Positions 1 through 8,848 of a DNA stretch of 64,000 bases are shown here, in pieces (position 1 is the first letter of the stretch; each line of letters opens with the position of its first letter). The translations under genes and the position numbers were made by a program. The notes beneath the pieces are model-generated. The model worked only from the letters and a program-made list of their open reading frames with translations. It was not told the DNA's origin and made no database searches. Source of the stretch: Candidatus Nitrosopumilus sp. (lineage in GTDB: Archaea; Thermoproteota; Nitrososphaeria; Nitrososphaerales; Nitrosopumilaceae); the NCBI GenBank assembly GCA_020431995.1, contig JAGQHE010000029.1, positions 1 through 64,000 on the forward strand, written 5' to 3'.

Positions 1-42
1 ATGGCAACTTCATCTGGGACATGGGTCGATATTCAAACCTGA
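1..42 (+). CDS. possible 3' end of a gene cut by the window start
   Basis: The frame is open from base 1 and ends at TGA 40-42, giving the tail GTWVDIQT. Nothing more can be said without upstream sequence; it could equally be a chance open frame. Confidence 0.25.
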   Translation: MATSSGTWVDIQT

Positions 43-170
43 TTTTTACCGACAAATCTTACAATCAAATTCTTCCATGTTTAAAACGGGTATAAAAAAT
101 CATTTTGATTTATTTATGTTTAGTTTTTTTTGTTGAACACTTACAATTATAAATATTTTATAAAGTTTTA

Positions 171-176
171 TTTAAG
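171..176 (+). promoter_or_regulatory. box A for the RAM-domain genes
   Basis: TTTAAG lies about 27 nt before the ATG at 200 in an AT-rich stretch, the spacing expected for an archaeal TATA box serving a leaderless transcript. Confidence 0.5.
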
Positions 177-199
177 TATGTTTTTGGCATACCATCTTT

Positions 200-439
200 A
201 TGGAAACCGCTTATGTCTTAATTAATTGTGATCTTGGCACTGAACTGCCAATAATCAGTTCTCTGAAACAGATGAAATCCGTAAAAGAGATTCATGGCAT
301 ATTTGGAGCGTTTGACATAATTACCAAGCTGGAAAATCAGGACAAAGACGAGATCAGAAAAACGGTCATTGAAGACATAAGAAAGCTTGAGCATGTGCGC
401 TCCACTCTAACGCTAATGGGAGTAAAGGGGCAAAGCTAG
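200..439 (+). CDS. stand-alone Lrp/AsnC ligand-binding (RAM) domain protein
   Basis: This 79-residue protein is a single RAM (Lrp/AsnC C-terminal) alpha/beta module: TAYVLINCDLG first strand, a GxFGAFDII core and a terminal STLTL strand. It has no helix-turn-helix. In the Lrp family, RAM modules bind amino acids and set oligomeric state; stand-alone versions are abundant in Thaumarchaeota. The next gene follows after 8 nt and contains two more RAM modules, so the pair probably forms one operon and a hetero-oligomer (inference). The start is supported by the box A 27 nt upstream. Confidence 0.85.
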   Translation: METAYVLINCDLGTELPIISSLKQMKSVKEIHGIFGAFDIITKLENQDKDEIRKTVIEDIRKLEHVRSTLTLMGVKGQS

Positions 440-443
440 GAGG
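438..443 (+). promoter_or_regulatory. Shine-Dalgarno site of the second RAM gene
   Basis: AGGAGG sits 4 nt before the ATG at 448 and overlaps the stop region of the previous gene. It shows that this downstream operon gene is translated from a leadered site, unlike the first gene. Confidence 0.7.
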
Positions 444-447
444 AACA

Positions 448-975
448 ATGGCAAAAGCATATGTCATGATGAACTGTGATCTTGGCTCGGAAAAAGAAGT
501 GATCTTAGGATTGAAAAAAATCACCGGCGTAAAAGAAGCCCATGGGACATTTGGTCTTTATGACATAATTGCCCAAATAGAATCCGACTCTGAAGATGGA
601 ATCCAGGACATAGTTACCAAGTCCATTCGTAAAATCCCTAAAATCCATTCGACTGTGACTCTTACTCGCTCGGAATCCGAGGAACTGTTCAGGCCGTCTG
701 AAAAACTAATCGGACTGATGCTGGGGCAAAACAGTGCGCAAGCTTATGTCGTAATCCATTGTGACAAAGGCGAGGAATATCCGACACTGAGAAGCCTCAG
801 CCATATCCCTGAAGTAAAAGAGGCTGATGTTGTATTCGGATTTTATGATGTCATCTGCAAAGTGGAGACGGACAGCGATAAGGCGTTGGAGACCATAATT
901 ACAAAATCGATTAGAACCCTGCCTCATATCAAATCAAGCATGACATTAAACGTGATCAACGAGCAATCTGCTTGA
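448..975 (+). CDS. tandem double-RAM (Lrp ligand-binding) protein
   Basis: The 175-residue protein carries two RAM modules. Residues about 1-75 contain AYVMMNCDLG and TFGLYDIIA; residues about 96-172 contain AYVVIHCDKG and VFGFYDVIC. Both end in an S(T/S)xTL strand. There is no DNA-binding domain. It is co-transcribed with the preceding single-RAM gene, so three related modules are encoded in a row. The likely role is a small-molecule-sensing or regulatory accessory subunit; ligand and partner are unknown. Confidence 0.85.
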   Translation: MAKAYVMMNCDLGSEKEVILGLKKITGVKEAHGTFGLYDIIAQIESDSEDGIQDIVTKSIRKIPKIHSTVTLTRSESEELFRPSEKLIGLMLGQNSAQAYVVIHCDKGEEYPTLRSLSHIPEVKEADVVFGFYDVICKVETDSDKALETIITKSIRTLPHIKSSMTLNVINEQSA

Positions 976-1005
976 TCAGGATGTCTGAGATCCTCTGGCA
1001 TCATC

Positions 1006-1089
1006 CTAAGTAAAGTCTAGGACTTCGCCGTTCTCGATTTTTTTCCTGAATTCTTCTTTTTCCTTGATGCTGTCTTTTTTCTTATGCAT
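1006..1089 (-). CDS. possible 27-residue charged micro-protein
   Basis: The frame starts with MHKKKDSIKEKEEF and ends ENGEVLDFT. It is almost entirely charged and probably a helix. An AT-rich box (TTAAAT) lies roughly 30 nt upstream on the minus strand. Being short, it may be spurious. Confidence 0.35.
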   Translation of the reverse strand: MHKKKDSIKEKEEFRKKIENGEVLDFT

Positions 1090-1207
1090 GGTGGCAATGG
1101 GAATTCATTTGATTTAATGCCTTCATCTGAAACTCTTAAAACCTGTTTGAAATGTACAAGATTTTCAAACGATTCTGCCATGCCACAACTTGGAAAGCCA
1201 CAATATG

Positions 1208-1214
1208 CTTAAGT
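1208..1214 (+). promoter_or_regulatory. box A CTTAAGT
   Basis: The element lies about 27 nt before ATG 1238 and decides that start over the upstream in-frame ATG at 1190. Confidence 0.5.
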
Positions 1215-1237
1215 TTTGCATCATCTGGATAAAAGTC

Positions 1238-1378
1238 ATGGTAAGAATCTGTAAAAAATGCAACGTTGAAATGGACAGCAGAGATCCAAAAGCAAAAAGG
1301 CGAGGAAACGAGACGAAGAACATGCCTGCTGAGTATTACTGTCCAAAATGTGACCACTCCGAGCATGATCACTCTTAG
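1238..1378 (+). CDS. small zinc-ribbon protein
   Basis: The 46-residue product begins MVRICKKCNVEM and ends in YYCPKCDHSEHDHS. Two CxxC knuckles (CKKC and CPKC) and a His-rich tail indicate a zinc-binding ribbon. The linker contains a basic KAKRR patch. An upstream in-frame ATG at 1190 would add a non-Cys extension and lies before the box A, so I prefer 1238. The target is unknown; such micro-zinc proteins recur throughout this window. Confidence 0.65.
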   Translation: MVRICKKCNVEMDSRDPKAKRRGNETKNMPAEYYCPKCDHSEHDHS

Positions 1379-1428
1379 CATCTGGCATACGCCAATGTTA
1401 TTTAGGTTGCTTGCATCTCATCAGGCTT

Positions 1429-1638
1429 GTGAACTGCTTCGTATGCGGCAAAAAGAAAGAGGATTATCAGGTATGGACCAACAAAATTGTGATTGGAGCA
1501 ACATATGATTCCGTGTTTCAGGATCATGACATCATACGCAGCTTGCCTGACAAATCCGTAATCTGCCATGAATGCATCAAATCAATAGAAGAGACTGTCC
1601 AAAAGGAGACGGGATCAGACGGTACCAATGAGATTTAG
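1429..1638 (+). CDS. small four-Cys zinc protein
   Basis: The product (69 residues from GTG 1429; 75 from TTG 1411) has an N-terminal CFVCGKKK knuckle and a C-terminal CHECIKS knuckle about 44 residues later, with an acidic tail. GTG 1429 is favoured because an AT-rich box (TTATTTAG, 1398-1405) is about 27 nt upstream. The fold is probably a treble clef or split zinc ribbon. Function unknown. Confidence 0.6.
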   Translation: MNCFVCGKKKEDYQVWTNKIVIGATYDSVFQDHDIIRSLPDKSVICHECIKSIEETVQKETGSDGTNEI

Positions 1639-1642
1639 ATCT

Positions 1643-2329
1643 CTAGTTTCTTCTAGGCAAGAACGGAATCAATGCCCTGACAAACTCTGTAAAGTTCTTT
1701 GTCTGATAGTATACGGTTCCAGGACCTGTGATCTCTATCACCAGGGCCTCGCCTCCCAATATTGATGTCTTCAACCCTCCGTGTTTTGTCACCCTGTATC
1801 CGGCGCTTGCACTCATTGCAACTAGCTGATAGTTGTCAAGTATCATTCGCTCTCCCTCCGTAAGGTCCACAGACAAAATCCCTCCCCATGCATTTACAAA
1901 CATGTCTCCCTTGCCAAGTGTCTTTAGCATGAATAGATTGCTCCCAAAAATCCCCTTTGTAAATCCCTGCCACTGAGTGTCCAGTGTCAGATCCTCGGTT
2001 GACGCAACATACGCCCCTGACTGCACAATGAACTCTTCCTTTACGTTGATCACCGTAATGTCACCGAGCATATTTCCTGTAAGGCCCAGAGTACAGTTGT
2101 CTTCTTTTGCGATAAAATTGTTTACAAAAAACGACTCTCCGCCCAACGCGGCCGTCTTCAGCGTTTTTAGGAAACCGCCTTTCCTCATGGATGTCACGGT
2201 CTCGATGTCTCCTCTGATGAATACAAGCGAGCCTGCTTCGGCTGTTATTTTGTCCCCCCTGTTCATTGAGACATGGATGATCCCAAGCGGGTTTTTTAGG
2301 ATTTCATATTGCAATGAATAATTTCTCAA
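1643..2329 (-). CDS. AIM24 / TIGR00266-family protein
   Basis: At 228 residues it has the usual length of the TIGR00266/AIM24 beta-helical family. Visible hallmarks are the N-terminal YEILKNPLGIIHVSM strands, the GDKITAEAGSLV turn, a glycine-rich centre (FTKGIFGSNLFMLKTLGKGD) and the terminal GPGTVYYQTKN region. Family members are cytosolic and of unclear function; in yeast AIM24 affects mitochondrial inner-membrane organisation. It converges on the zinc-protein gene at 1429-1638 with 4 nt between stops. Confidence 0.85.
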   Translation of the reverse strand: MRNYSLQYEILKNPLGIIHVSMNRGDKITAEAGSLVFIRGDIETVTSMRKGGFLKTLKTAALGGESFFVNNFIAKEDNCTLGLTGNMLGDITVINVKEEFIVQSGAYVASTEDLTLDTQWQGFTKGIFGSNLFMLKTLGKGDMFVNAWGGILSVDLTEGERMILDNYQLVAMSASAGYRVTKHGGLKTSILGGEALVIEITGPGTVYYQTKNFTEFVRALIPFLPRRN

Positions 2330-2416
2330 CTACTTGGAATTAAGAGTTTTTCAATGCCGACTCAGTGCAACATCAAGGAATGCCGTATTTGCAGGCTCAA
2401 AACTGACTCGCACTGC

Positions 2417-5053
2417 TTATGAGAATAAAGAAAAAAACTCCATGGCGCCCTTTTTTGTCAGCTCCTTGTTTTTAGTCTGGCAGTAATTTGTGGTAAACGT
2501 GCATTTTGGACACCCTCCCCATACTTCTCCTTGCTCGACTGATTTTCTCTGTTTAGGGTCAGACGGGCATCCGCAGTCAGAAAGCAACGAATTGCATGTG
2601 ACAAGAATCTTTTCGAAGTCATCGAAGATTATCTTGCTGCACCCGTTGAACCCGTCTGAGGAGTTGTCATACAGGTATATCGTCCCGTTTTCATAATACG
2701 AGTCAATGTCATTTGACTCTGATTTTGTGATGATCTTTGCCGCGTTGATCAGCACATGCGCTATCGTATGAGTCCTGGAATCAGACGATAACTGATCAGA
2801 GCCGCCCGCCTTCAAAACAAACTCGGAAGGAATCACGATGCTCACTGCTGAATGCTTTGACTTCCAGTTAAAGTTCCTCCATGACGGAATGTTGGCACCA
2901 TTATGTGTCTCAAAGTTTTCAGATGACTCGTTATAGTTTCCCTTGAGGTATCCTGTAATCGTCCTGCTCAGTTCGATTACCCCGTAACGCAGCAATATTT
3001 TTCTGGACCCTGCGACGATTTCCCGCCGTACAGCATCCCTCTCTGATGCCTGAACTATCGATGTTGCGACTATCGGCATGGTTCTTTTCTGCCTTTCGCC
3101 TGATTTTTTCAGATATGCCCTTGCGCCGTTCTGAGACTTGATTATGGACGTGACCTCGTAATTTTCTTTATTGAAATGATACAGCGCGTTCTGGTGTAGC
3201 TGATAGTATCCTGTTGGGACCGCACGAGTGCCTATCTTCCTTGAGTTATAATATATGGAAATCTCGCCGGATGCTCCGCGCAGGTTTATGCTGTTTGCAA
3301 AATCAAAGAACTGTGACTTGTCGCTTGTCGCAACTGCCTCCTTTTCAACCTCTACTGACTCTGCATGCTTGTCTGATATGATGGGGTTCTTCTTGTTGAT
3401 TGGTATGATGTGATCTTGTGCCAGGTATCTGTCAATGTGCCTTGCAAAATAATGGCATGCCGCATCGTCTGGATCAAAGACACATATCGCATAGGATTTC
3501 TGGCCCATTCTTCCTGCCCTGCCTATTCTCTGCACGAAAGAGTCATACTCGTTTTTGAACGCGGAAATCACGACATCCACGTGCCCGATGTCAATCCCTA
3601 GTTCCAATGTGGGAGTACATGACAGGGCGTCTAACTCGCCTGCCTTCATCTGAGACTCGTGCAGTTTTCTGCTGCTCTGATCCAATCCTCCACGATGTAT
3701 TTGGATCCTTATCCCGTCGTTTGCCTCCTCCACGTTTGATGCAAGGAATTCTGCGTCATTGTGAGAATTGCTGAAGATCAGCTGCGTTGACTTGTTTTTG
3801 AAGCATATTGATGCGATCATCTCCATCGTGGTCCTTTGTCCGTACTTTCTTGGCATTACAAAAAACATGTGCATGTTGTGCTTTCGGCGTGTCTTGCTTT
3901 CGACGTATGAGAATGATTCCTCAGGCAAATCAAACATGCTTGAAAAGAATTCCTTGGAGTTGTCAAGTGTCGCAGATGCCCCCACATACTGGACGTCTCC
4001 CATGTACCTCTTCATTCTGTTTAGCACATGGTAGACATTGGACCCGTGGAAGCTGGTGTATGAATGGGCCTCATCCATCACAATTATTTTTGCATTCTTG
4101 AACAGTTCATTCCATTTTCTGTCTTGTAAAATCAAATGATAGTTGATAAAATCAAAATTTGTCGCAATGATTAATGCCTTCTTGCCTGAGTCTGCAATGA
4201 TCATGTCCTTGTATTCGGAGCTCTGCCCGCCATGAATAGAATACACCGAGACCTTGCCTCGCAACCCGCACCTGTCAACAAGATCAGAAATCTTGGACAC
4301 CTGATCATCGATTAACGCATTAAGCGGGTATACAAACAATGCAAATATCCCTGGAACCGCGTCCTGAGAAATTTTTTGCAGTATTGGAATGCTGAATGCC
4401 TCCGTCTTGCCAGAGCCTGTAGGGGCAGAAATGATGCAGTTGTCTCCACTGATGATGGAACGAATTGACTGCTCCTGAAACGGCAAGAATCCGGAGAAGC
4501 CATATCTCTTGACTCCGTTTAGGATGTTGTCTGACAGGACGTCATTGAGGGCGTCTATGGGTATTTTCTCCGGCTCTGAGGATCTGACGTTCTCATAGTG
4601 CACAATTCCCAGAGTCTCATCCTTGTGGCCTTGAACCAGTTCGCGTATTATCATGTCGTCATCAATCAGCGATTTTGGGATCTTGTCTATGTCAAAGAGG
4701 ATTTCCGCAGGCAGCTCAATCTTGGGCTCTGAAATGGCCGCACTTGGCTTTGAATGCTCTCTTGTCTGATCCGGAAAGTATTCGGTGCGTTCTGCCTGTT
4801 CGCACCTGTGAGGCTCGTCGGTTCTTGCATCAATCGGGATGAACTTCCCGCTATCTGATTTGAACGCATCATCCCAGTAAATCTGAGCCCCGCATCCTTT
4901 AGAGCATGACTTTGTTTTGCCCGAACAGTTCATTCCATAGGTGGGCCTTTTTGGCATTACTTTTTCGGGATGGCACTTTGGGCAAACCCACGGGCCTCCA
5001 ACATCGTCCATGTTCTGAGACAGTTTGGTGTCGCAGTCAAAGCAAAACTTCAT
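2417..5053 (-). CDS. DEAD/DEAH helicase with C-terminal Cys cluster (DUF1998, MrfA-like)
   Basis: The 878-residue SF2 helicase has two N-terminal Cys-rich patches (CFDCD/CPKCH and CSKGCGAQIYWDD), Walker A APTGSGKTE near residue 210, DEAH near 327, SAT motif GASATLDN, a LELGIDIGHVDVVI motif and QRIGRAGRMGQ. The C-terminus has a DUF1998-type cluster CGCPSD...CPKC...C. The architecture resembles bacterial MrfA/YprA, which unwinds DNA in mitomycin-lesion repair; the extra N-terminal zinc fingers are lineage-specific. No MrfB-type nuclease lies next to it. Role in DNA repair is inferred from the family. Confidence 0.85.
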   Translation of the reverse strand: MKFCFDCDTKLSQNMDDVGGPWVCPKCHPEKVMPKRPTYGMNCSGKTKSCSKGCGAQIYWDDAFKSDSGKFIPIDARTDEPHRCEQAERTEYFPDQTREHSKPSAAISEPKIELPAEILFDIDKIPKSLIDDDMIIRELVQGHKDETLGIVHYENVRSSEPEKIPIDALNDVLSDNILNGVKRYGFSGFLPFQEQSIRSIISGDNCIISAPTGSGKTEAFSIPILQKISQDAVPGIFALFVYPLNALIDDQVSKISDLVDRCGLRGKVSVYSIHGGQSSEYKDMIIADSGKKALIIATNFDFINYHLILQDRKWNELFKNAKIIVMDEAHSYTSFHGSNVYHVLNRMKRYMGDVQYVGASATLDNSKEFFSSMFDLPEESFSYVESKTRRKHNMHMFFVMPRKYGQRTTMEMIASICFKNKSTQLIFSNSHNDAEFLASNVEEANDGIRIQIHRGGLDQSSRKLHESQMKAGELDALSCTPTLELGIDIGHVDVVISAFKNEYDSFVQRIGRAGRMGQKSYAICVFDPDDAACHYFARHIDRYLAQDHIIPINKKNPIISDKHAESVEVEKEAVATSDKSQFFDFANSINLRGASGEISIYYNSRKIGTRAVPTGYYQLHQNALYHFNKENYEVTSIIKSQNGARAYLKKSGERQKRTMPIVATSIVQASERDAVRREIVAGSRKILLRYGVIELSRTITGYLKGNYNESSENFETHNGANIPSWRNFNWKSKHSAVSIVIPSEFVLKAGGSDQLSSDSRTHTIAHVLINAAKIITKSESNDIDSYYENGTIYLYDNSSDGFNGCSKIIFDDFEKILVTCNSLLSDCGCPSDPKQRKSVEQGEVWGGCPKCTFTTNYCQTKNKELTKKGAMEFFSLFS

Positions 5054-5341
5054 GACTGTCTTTGTGGCTGATTCACCATTAATGAATTAATCAAACAGAT
5101 GGTTGTCTTGAGATGAATTATTTTAGTAAAATGTGTGTTATCTGATACTGTTATTGTCATACCAAGTCTAATCACGTCCAAAAGAATCTGCAGATAAAAA
5201 AATACCCTGATTTGCTGATCGTACATTTGCTCCTGAATCAATTGACACTGATATGGTTCATCATTCTTTTTTATTACCGTGTCTCATAATTGACAACGTC
5301 AAAACGATTATAGTGCAAAAGATGGATGTTCAAACCTCGTT

Positions 5342-7339
5342 TTAACGAGCCCTCATGGCGTTTAGAATTACTGCCACATCTAGTACCTCTTGCAATAGCG
5401 CTCCGTATTCAGGCTCTATGTATCCAAAACTTGCAAAGCCCATGAGGACAAAGCTTGCACCCAACCCAAAAAAAATCCCCTGCTTGGCTATCTTTACTGT
5501 CCGCTTACTGATTTCAACCGCAGTCATGACTTTTGTGACATCGTCAACCATCAGCACGATGTCGGATGTTTCGGCAGAAATCGCCGTGCCTTTTGATCCC
5601 ATCCCGATCCCGGTTGTCGCAGTTGCCAAAGCCGGCGCATCGTTGATTCCGTCGCCAACCATGATTACGTTGCCAAAGACATCTTTGGTCTTTTTGACTA
5701 TGGATACCTTTTGCTCTGGTAAGAGATTTGCATGAACCGCCGATATTCCGGATTTTCGTGCTATGTTTTCCGCATTGTGCAAATTGTCTCCGGTCAGCAG
5801 AGCAGTCTGTCTTATTCCTAATTTTTTCAGTTTGCCAATCATTGCATCGACGCCAGGCCTTACCATGTCCACAAAAATGAGCACGCCTGAAAGGGCCCCG
5901 TCAACTGTTACAAATGCCAGCATTTTTCCATCCGAATCAATTTCGTTTTTGACGTCTCTGATGCGCTGTTTTAGCTTCATGTCCATATCTGCAAAAAGGA
6001 TTTCAGATCCAATCATGATGTGTTGCCTGTCTACATCTCCTTCCACGCCTGCCCCTGGCGTCTCATGAAAGTTTTCGGGGGTTGGAATGCTGCCAAATCT
6101 GCCTTCGGCCAAAGCCAGAACAGACTGAGCAGCAGGATGCGATGACATTTGCTCTACTGATGCAATTTTACGTAGAAGAGAATTGAAATTTACGTCATCT
6201 ATGGGCCTTAGCTCTTCCAGTCTTGGGGAGCCAAAGGTTATGGTCCCTGTTTTGTCAAAGAGTATTGCCTTTGCCTTTCCAAGCTGTTCTATTGCAGAGC
6301 CTGTTTTGATCACGATGTTGTTTTTGGCAGCCCGGTTGATCCCGCTAATTATTGCAGCAGGAGTGGCAAAAATCAGAGGACAGGGAGTCGCAACTACCAG
6401 TACTGCAAGAATTGTGGTCGTACTCTGCGTGATGGCCCAGCCTGCCAAACTCACTGCAATCACAATGGGTGTAAACCATACTGCATACCTGTCAGCTAAT
6501 CTCTGGAGTGGCGCCTTTTCCTGTTGGGCCTTTCTGACCATCTGAACTATTTTTGCGTACTGGCTCTCGCCGCTGGTTTTTTGCGCCTCCATCTCAAACG
6601 GGTTTCCGACATTCACAGTGCCACTAAAGACAAGATCGCCGTCATTTTTTGTCTTTGTGACTGGCTCTCCGGTCAATGCTGACTCGTCAACTTGGACCTG
6701 GTCGTTTCTTGTTATCCCGTCAACAGGTACGAGGTCGCCGGTCCGAACTAACAGCACATTGCCTGGCTTTACGTCGGTTACGTCTATTTTATCCAACATC
6801 CCATCCCTCTTTCTAATCGCAAACCTGGGAGCTCTTTTTGACAGCTCTTCCAAGGAGTCCTGAGCATGACGAAATGCATAGTCTTCAAGAGCCTTTCCAC
6901 CTGACTGCATTAGCACAATTATGACGCCCGGGAATGGATCATTTGTAATGACTGAAACCAAAATGGCAAGCATTGCAACAATATCTGCAGCAAACTTACG
7001 GCGAAGCATTCCCTTGATGGTGTCCCATACTATCGGCGCCCCTCCGGCAACTAAAATCGCCAACCATATGGAATGACCTGAATCAGGACTCCCAAGCAGC
7101 CAGTGAAAAATGCTCCCTATAAGTAGCCCGCAAAGTGCAAGAGACGGAATGGGGTATTGCCTAACCAGAAACATGGCTTTCTTGATCATTTGATGTGTCT
7201 GATTGCCCAAGCGACTAAATATGTGCATGCGGCTTGCATTCTCTTTGTTTCTTTGTACCATCCATGACATGGATTTACAAATCTTCAAGAAATCCATCAT
7301 GGCGCCCCAGGTGCCTGACAAAATAGACCTTGCTGGCAA
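5342..7339 (-). CDS. P1B-type metal-transporting ATPase with TPC motif
   Basis: Numbered from the upstream ATG (665 residues): TGEP at about 223, membrane motif TPCPL at 318, phosphorylation loop DKTGT at 362, the P1B-specific SHP at 400 and GDGINDAP at 562. It pumps transition-metal ions out of the cytosol. There is no N-terminal heavy-metal-associated CxxC domain, and the ion-binding motif is TPC rather than CPC, so substrate should not be assumed to be Cu+ or Zn2+. The first membrane helix starts after residue 50, so M51 (base 7189) is an alternative start. The stop codon lies in a small palindrome CTCGTTTTAACGAG (5336-5349). Confidence 0.9.
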   Translation of the reverse strand: MPARSILSGTWGAMMDFLKICKSMSWMVQRNKENASRMHIFSRLGNQTHQMIKKAMFLVRQYPIPSLALCGLLIGSIFHWLLGSPDSGHSIWLAILVAGGAPIVWDTIKGMLRRKFAADIVAMLAILVSVITNDPFPGVIIVLMQSGGKALEDYAFRHAQDSLEELSKRAPRFAIRKRDGMLDKIDVTDVKPGNVLLVRTGDLVPVDGITRNDQVQVDESALTGEPVTKTKNDGDLVFSGTVNVGNPFEMEAQKTSGESQYAKIVQMVRKAQQEKAPLQRLADRYAVWFTPIVIAVSLAGWAITQSTTTILAVLVVATPCPLIFATPAAIISGINRAAKNNIVIKTGSAIEQLGKAKAILFDKTGTITFGSPRLEELRPIDDVNFNSLLRKIASVEQMSSHPAAQSVLALAEGRFGSIPTPENFHETPGAGVEGDVDRQHIMIGSEILFADMDMKLKQRIRDVKNEIDSDGKMLAFVTVDGALSGVLIFVDMVRPGVDAMIGKLKKLGIRQTALLTGDNLHNAENIARKSGISAVHANLLPEQKVSIVKKTKDVFGNVIMVGDGINDAPALATATTGIGMGSKGTAISAETSDIVLMVDDVTKVMTAVEISKRTVKIAKQGIFFGLGASFVLMGFASFGYIEPEYGALLQEVLDVAVILNAMRAR

Positions 7340-7409
7340 AAATGTCTCTTAGGCGATTAATGTCTGCCTTTGATGAAAAGAAAACGTAGCGGGATTCCCA
7401 TGATGATTG

Positions 7410-7544
7410 CTACGGACTAGGAAGAATATACTGCACCAAATGAGCAATTCCGCTTTTAGAATGTGAAACAAAATCCAGCATGTCGGAGATGATCAAGAAA
7501 TCATTTTCGTTTTTCCAAATTATTTGAAAATCTGACTGTGACAT
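7410..7544 (-). CDS. possible 44-residue protein
   Basis: The frame begins MSQSDFQIIWKNENDFL and ends LVQYILPSP. The amphipathic composition is protein-like and the frame fills a gap between the ATPase and the accessory region. No family recognised and no clear promoter; could be chance. Confidence 0.35.
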   Translation of the reverse strand: MSQSDFQIIWKNENDFLIISDMLDFVSHSKSGIAHLVQYILPSP

Positions 7545-7670
7545 TTCTTGGATCAAAACTCATGAAAATGATTACAAGAGTTGTTCTAACTGCTTCTGAT
7601 GCGTAAAAGTTGACCCCGATATTGACAAAAGTTTTCAACTGCATGCGAGTTAATCCAAGGACTGCCTGTA

Positions 7671-8036
7671 TCATGACAGCAATACAAATGGCGCGATGTT
7701 TGGAACCCCTTCTGAGTTCACGACAAAAAGCATGTAGTATCCTGGAGGTGTCAGGCTCTTGTTTGCAGGCACTTGCACTGACAAAAGAATGCCTGACTTG
7801 CTCTCAAATTTCAGACCCACGTATCTCTGCTCAGGATTGAGGCAGTGGGTGGTGTTTGAAGGACGGATTATTGCGACAGATTTTATGGTGTCTGCATCTG
7901 CAACTTCGATGTCAAATTGCTTCCCGTATCTAATTTCATCAGGATGGCTTGCAATTCTTGGACGCTCTCCTTTGAAGAAATAATGCGGCCTGTAGATCTC
8001 GATTCTTTTCTCAAAACACTTTCTGGAGGGGTTGCT
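7671..8036 (-). pseudogene. C-terminal domain fragment of a galactose-oxidase/glyoxal-oxidase-like protein (DUF1929)
   Basis: Residues IEIYRPHYFFKGERPRI, then EIRYGKQFDIEV, TTHCLNPEQRYVGL and PPGYYMLFVVNSEGVPNIAPF form a nearly complete DUF1929 early-set Ig domain, the C-terminal domain of Kelch-type galactose oxidase relatives. The His in TTHCLNPEQR corresponds to a conserved family position. The catalytic Kelch propeller is missing: upstream the frame merely shadows the helical gene at 8011-8604, which ends in a different frame exactly where this homology begins. A frameshifted fusion or decayed gene is likely. Confidence 0.6.
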
Positions 8037-8604
8037 TCCCTTCATAAGGATTGTATGCAGAACCTTTTGGATTCTGTGCAGCTTTGAGATATGGTGATAC
8101 CAAATTGTAATTGGGTTGCTCGCTCTTGATTGGGTTTGAAGGACTGCTTCCATTAATTTTATCAAAGACTGAACGCCATGTTGCAGATGCCTTGCTTTCC
8201 TGACTGACTGCCTGTCTAGATGCAACGACACTAGCTGCATGACTCCTGCTTACCCTTTGCTGTTTTAATGTCTGTTCTGATATTGAGTATTTGTCATGGA
8301 TCTTTCTGATCTCTTGGGCTGATGCACCGCTTGACTTTGCCTGTGCGAGTTCTTGTAATCCCTGTTGTGCTCTGTCTTGATTGCCTTGTTGCTCTCTCAA
8401 GGCTTTTCTCTTTACTTCTGGATCTGCAAAGTTCTGTGAATTGATTGCGCCTATCGCCTGAGATGTATTAGATGCTATTTGTGCAAGTCTTTTCTCAGCT
8501 GCCAGTGCAGCTTGATGGGCTGAATACTCAGCTGCCGATGTTGCTACGTATCCTTTTGATCGAAACTTGTTAGGGTCGTTCTGTGGATTACGTGATGCTG
8601 GCAT
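8011..8604 (-). CDS. Q/A/S-rich helical protein, possibly frameshifted
   Basis: The 197-residue product is rich in Ala, Gln, Ser and Lys with long predicted helices (AAEYSAHQAALAAEKRLAQ; REQQGNQDRAQQGLQELAQ), probably coiled coil. No catalytic motif, signal or membrane segment. Its start overlaps the stop of the Cys-rich gene upstream (TGATG), suggesting translational coupling. Its end overlaps the DUF1929 fragment in another frame; a single frame change near 8020-8040 would fuse the two into a protein with helical N-terminus and beta C-terminus. No family recognised. Confidence 0.6.
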   Translation of the reverse strand: MPASRNPQNDPNKFRSKGYVATSAAEYSAHQAALAAEKRLAQIASNTSQAIGAINSQNFADPEVKRKALREQQGNQDRAQQGLQELAQAKSSGASAQEIRKIHDKYSISEQTLKQQRVSRSHAASVVASRQAVSQESKASATWRSVFDKINGSSPSNPIKSEQPNYNLVSPYLKAAQNPKGSAYNPYEGKQPLQKVF

Positions 8605-8735
8605 CAGGCTTCCCCATTCATCTTTGCAATCTTATGGCATTCGCATCCGCAAAAATCATTTTTGTTAGTGCATGCTTTGTGGTAAGTCCGATAACATTTG
8701 ATGGACTTTTTCTTTTCAACAAGGAATATACTCAT
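8604..8735 (-). CDS. 43-residue Cys-rich protein
   Basis: The frame starts MSIFLVEKKKS and contains CYRTYHKAC followed by CGCECHKIA, i.e. five Cys and two His in 30 residues, typical of a metal-binding micro-protein. Its TGA overlaps the ATG of the helical protein gene (TGATG), indicating an operon. The CxCxCHKI ending resembles the product at 12719-12850 (CYCKCHKII), suggesting a small paralogous family within this window. Confidence 0.6.
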   Translation of the reverse strand: MSIFLVEKKKSIKCYRTYHKACTNKNDFCGCECHKIAKMNGEA

Positions 8736-8807
8736 GCGTGATATTGCGCGATCTGATCAATAAGCTTTATTGTTTTTGAGATCTTATCAGGAGTTTACTT
8801 GGAACAA

Positions 8808-8834
8808 TATTAACGAAGTTGAAAGTTTTAGACC
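8808..8834 (+). repeat. left copy of a 27-bp imperfect direct repeat
   Basis: TATTAACGAAGTTGAAAG followed by TTTTAGACC. It matches 10542-10568 at 24 of 27 positions in the same orientation. The two copies bracket an AT-rich three-gene cassette. Confidence 0.7.
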
Positions 8835-8848
8835 CCTGTTGATGATTA

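Noticed and set aside
5328-5350. GTTCAAAC and a small palindrome suggestive of a tRNA T-arm
   Set aside because: No acceptor or anticodon stems could be built around it; it is the end of the ATPase gene.
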